Assembly (NCBI GenBank): GCA_021286885.1
Contig: JAJTBM010000143.1
Span: 1-7,428 of the forward strand
DNA: 7,428 bases
From: Rhodocyclales bacterium
Lineage (GTDB): Bacteria; Pseudomonadota; Gammaproteobacteria; Burkholderiales; Rhodocyclaceae
Direction of reading: 5' to 3'
Positions 5,230 to 7,428 of this stretch are shown piece after piece; the stretch's first letter is position 1, and every line of letters starts with the position of its first letter. A program made the translations under genes and the position numbers. The notes under the pieces are model-generated. The model was not told the DNA's origin and did not search any database. It saw only the letters and a program-made list of their open reading frames with translations.

Positions 5230-7428
5230 ACCGAACAAAAACAGCATAAACGCTCCTGTTCCCGGCCTGTTCGTGTGCGCCGGGTGGTTTTGAGTTCCCT
5301 TTGCGCCCTTCTGTTGGCGGCCTGTGGCGCCAGCCCTGAGTCCATGGTGGGTTCGGCCAAAGATTATCTGGCCAAAAACGATAAAAACGCTGCCTCCATT
5401 CAACTCAAAAACGCCCTTCAGAAGGAGCCTCGCTTGGCCGAAGCCCGGTTCCTGCTGGGCAAGATCTATTTTGAGCAGGGCGATTTCGCCAGCGCAGAAA
5501 AAGAGCTGCAGCGTGCCCTGGAGGCGGGTTATTCCGCCGATGAAGTGGTGCCCCGGCTAGCCAAGTCGTTGCTCATGACCGATCAGCCAGAAAAGGTGAC
5601 AGGGGAGCTTTCCACTCAGCCGCTGACCAAGGCAGAGTCCCGGGCCGAATTCATCACCCAGCAGGGCTATGCTTGGCTGGCCCAGCGTAAGCCTGATACG
5701 GCTGCGGAATCGTTCCGCTCTGCTCTCCAGGCTCAGCCCGGCTTTCCGGCCGCTCGGGTAGGTCTTGCCCGCTTGAAGTCTGCACAAGACGCTCAGGCTG
5801 CGCTGGATGAAGTGACTGCCATCCTGAAAGACAATCCGGATCTGACCGAGGGGCGCAATCTCAAGGCGACCCTTCTTCTTGCTCAACGTAAGTACGACGA
5901 AGCCATTGCCGAACTGGATGCCGTCGTTAAGGCAAATCCGAATGATCTTCCGTCCTATCAGACCCTGATTACCACGCTTCTGCGATTGGATCGTTTGGAT
6001 CAGGCGCAGATTCGTCTGGAAGATCTGAATAAGGCTGCGCCGAATCATCCTTTGGGCCTGTATTTCCAGGCAAGTATTGATATCAAGAGCAACAAGCCGG
6101 ATCGGGCGTATGAAAATGTAATGGCCTGCCTGAAGGCAGCCCCTAAGTTTGCCCCTGCGTTGCTCTTGGCCTCGACGCTCCAGTTGCAGCGTCGAGATTT
6201 CGCCCAGGCCCAGGTGAATCTTAGCCAAGTATTGGAGCAGGCCCCGAATATTGCGATTGCAAGACGGATGCTGGTGTCCGCATTCATAGGCTTGAGAGAA
6301 CCGACCAAAGCATTGGAAGCACTCCAGCCCTTGCTGAAAAATCCGGATGAAAATGATCCGACCCTTTTCGGTCTGGCCGGGCAGGTTTATGCAGTCAACG
6401 GAGGTTTTGCACGCTCGGGTGAGTATTACCAGAAAGCGGCGAAAGCAGATCCGAAAAACGCAGAATACCGTACCAAGCTAGCAGCATCTCGCTTGGCGAG
6501 TGGTGAGGTTGAGCAGGGTTTCCATGATCTTGAAGCTGCGTCCTCTCTGGATACCAGCGATGGTCAGGCAGATATTGCCCTGATCATGGCCCATCTGCGT
6601 CGTAACGAACCTGCCAAGGCCCTGGCTGCCCTGCATGTGCTTGAAAAGAAGAGGCCGAACGATCCTGTCACCCTCAATATGAAGGGTGGCGTTTTGATGG
6701 CGAACAAAGATCCTGCAGGTGCCCGCAAGGCTTTTGAAGCAGCGTTGAGCCTGAAGCCGGATCTTCTCACGGCCCTGATCAACTTGGCCCGCATGGATGC
6801 CCAGGAGAAGCAGCCAGAGGTGGGGGCCAAGCGCTATCAGGATTATTTGGCCAAAAACCCCAAGGATGGTCAGGCATATCTGCAATATGCAGACTACCTT
6901 GGTCAAACCGGCGGTAAGCCTGCAGATATCAAGGCCGTTCTGGAAAAAGGGTTTGCTGCGGTTGCAGACTACGTTCCTCTGCGCTTGGCTTTGGCCCGTA
7001 CTTTGGCCCAAGCAGGAGACACCAAGCGGGCTTTGTCTCTGGCCCAGGAGGCTGCAGCCCAATCCCCGGATGACCCTGCCGTGCTGGATCTGCTGGGGCG
7101 TGCCCAGGTTTCTGCCGGTGAGCACCAGCAGGCGTTGAGCACCTTCAGCAAACTGGCTGCCCGTGTTCCCAACTCTCCGATGCCTTTTATTGCGATGGCG
7201 GATTTGCAAGCCACGATGAAGGACATGACGAGCGCCGAGCAAAGTCTTCGCAAAGCGCTGGGGGTGAAGCCGGATACGCTGGATGCTCAGCAGCGTTTGG
7301 TGGCCCTGATGGTGGATGCTAAGCGTTACGATGCAGCCATTGCCGTTGCCCGGGATCTCCAGAAGCCGAAGTCTGCCAGTGGCGTGGTTTTTGGCATTGA
7401 AGCTGAAGTTTTGCTGTCTCAAGGCAAG
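5227..7428 (+). CDS. prsT: PrsT, XrtA/PEP-CTERM system TPR-repeat lipoprotein (3' end cut by window)
   Basis: The open frame runs 734 codons from GTG 5227 to the window edge without a stop. A basic N-region (KRSCSRPVRVRR, residues 8-19) precedes a hydrophobic stretch (20-32) and a lipobox LAAC with Cys33 as the expected lipidation site. The next residue is Gly rather than Asp, so outer-membrane sorting is expected. The rest is an almost continuous array of tetratricopeptide repeats rich in Ala, Leu, Lys and Gln. One clear unit is ARFLLGKIYFEQGDFASAEK (residues 73-92), preceded by IQLKNALQKEP (58-68), which is typical of TIGR02917. Family members are usually around 900 aa, so roughly the last fifth is probably missing here. 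The protein likely acts as a periplasm-facing scaffold for EPS export or PEP-CTERM protein handling; its exact partner is not known. It follows prsR by one base and is almost certainly co-transcribed with it. Confidence 0.93.
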   Translation, partial: MTEQKQHKRSCSRPVRVRRVVLSSLCALLLAACGASPESMVGSAKDYLAKNDKNAASIQLKNALQKEPRLAEARFLLGKIYFEQGDFASAEKELQRALEAGYSADEVVPRLAKSLLMTDQPEKVTGELSTQPLTKAESRAEFITQQGYAWLAQRKPDTAAESFRSALQAQPGFPAARVGLARLKSAQDAQAALDEVTAILKDNPDLTEGRNLKATLLLAQRKYDEAIAELDAVVKANPNDLPSYQTLITTLLRLDRLDQAQIRLEDLNKAAPNHPLGLYFQASIDIKSNKPDRAYENVMACLKAAPKFAPALLLASTLQLQRRDFAQAQVNLSQVLEQAPNIAIARRMLVSAFIGLREPTKALEALQPLLKNPDENDPTLFGLAGQVYAVNGGFARSGEYYQKAAKADPKNAEYRTKLAASRLASGEVEQGFHDLEAASSLDTSDGQADIALIMAHLRRNEPAKALAALHVLEKKRPNDPVTLNMKGGVLMANKDPAGARKAFEAALSLKPDLLTALINLARMDAQEKQPEVGAKRYQDYLAKNPKDGQAYLQYADYLGQTGGKPADIKAVLEKGFAAVADYVPLRLALARTLAQAGDTKRALSLAQEAAAQSPDDPAVLDLLGRAQVSAGEHQQALSTFSKLAARVPNSPMPFIAMADLQATMKDMTSAEQSLRKALGVKPDTLDAQQRLVALMVDAKRYDAAIAVARDLQKPKSASGVVFGIEAEVLLSQGK

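Noticed and set aside
6478..7422. Minus-strand open frame of about 314 codons opposite prsT
   Set aside because: It is antisense to the TPR-repeat gene; the repeated codon pattern of prsT keeps the opposite frame open, and no family resemblance is visible.

Overview
This window looks like part of a PEP-CTERM/exosortase (XrtA-type) exopolysaccharide locus, most likely from a betaproteobacterium. Four genes lie head to tail on the + strand: a polyprenyl-phosphate sugar-1-phosphate transferase of the PEP-CTERM-associated EpsB-like family (288-1673), the histidine kinase prsK (1770-3854), the sigma-54-type response regulator prsR (3864-5225), and the large TPR lipoprotein prsT (5227 to the window end, 3' truncated). 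This gene set and order are characteristic of exosortase-carrying, EPS-forming Gram-negative bacteria. The base composition is moderately GC-rich. The organism assignment is an inference from gene content, and no closer taxon can be read from the sequence.

Layout. Bases 1-287 hold no convincing gene but are dense in candidate control elements. These are a 17-bp AT-rich inverted repeat (64-80), a CRP-like inverted repeat directly abutting it (81-96), a well-spaced sigma-54 promoter match (202-217), and a short GC-rich inverted repeat over its predicted start site (217-231). The first gene ends at 1673. It is followed by a 96-bp gap with two consecutive hairpins (1710-1729 and 1731-1754) just before the prsK ribosome-binding site. 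From prsK on the genes are tightly packed: 9 bp between prsK and prsR, and 1 bp between prsR and prsT, which suggests one transcript with coupled translation.

How the parts fit. The sugar transferase would start repeat-unit assembly at the inner membrane for a surface polysaccharide. PrsK is a multi-pass membrane kinase with a GAF-like region and a histidine-kinase core. It should phosphorylate PrsR, which has an intact receiver, a GAFTGA-bearing AAA+ domain and a Fis-type helix-turn-helix, so it should activate sigma-54 promoters. A sigma-54-like promoter upstream of the first gene therefore suggests autoregulation of the cluster by its own activator, with the inverted repeats near 64-96 as candidate upstream activator sites. 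PrsT is a predicted outer-membrane-anchored TPR scaffold. The exosortase, the PEP-CTERM substrates and the polysaccharide export genes are expected outside the window; none is visible here.

The protein families are known. The parts that may be undescribed are the regulatory DNA upstream of the first gene and the paired hairpins between the first gene and prsK.
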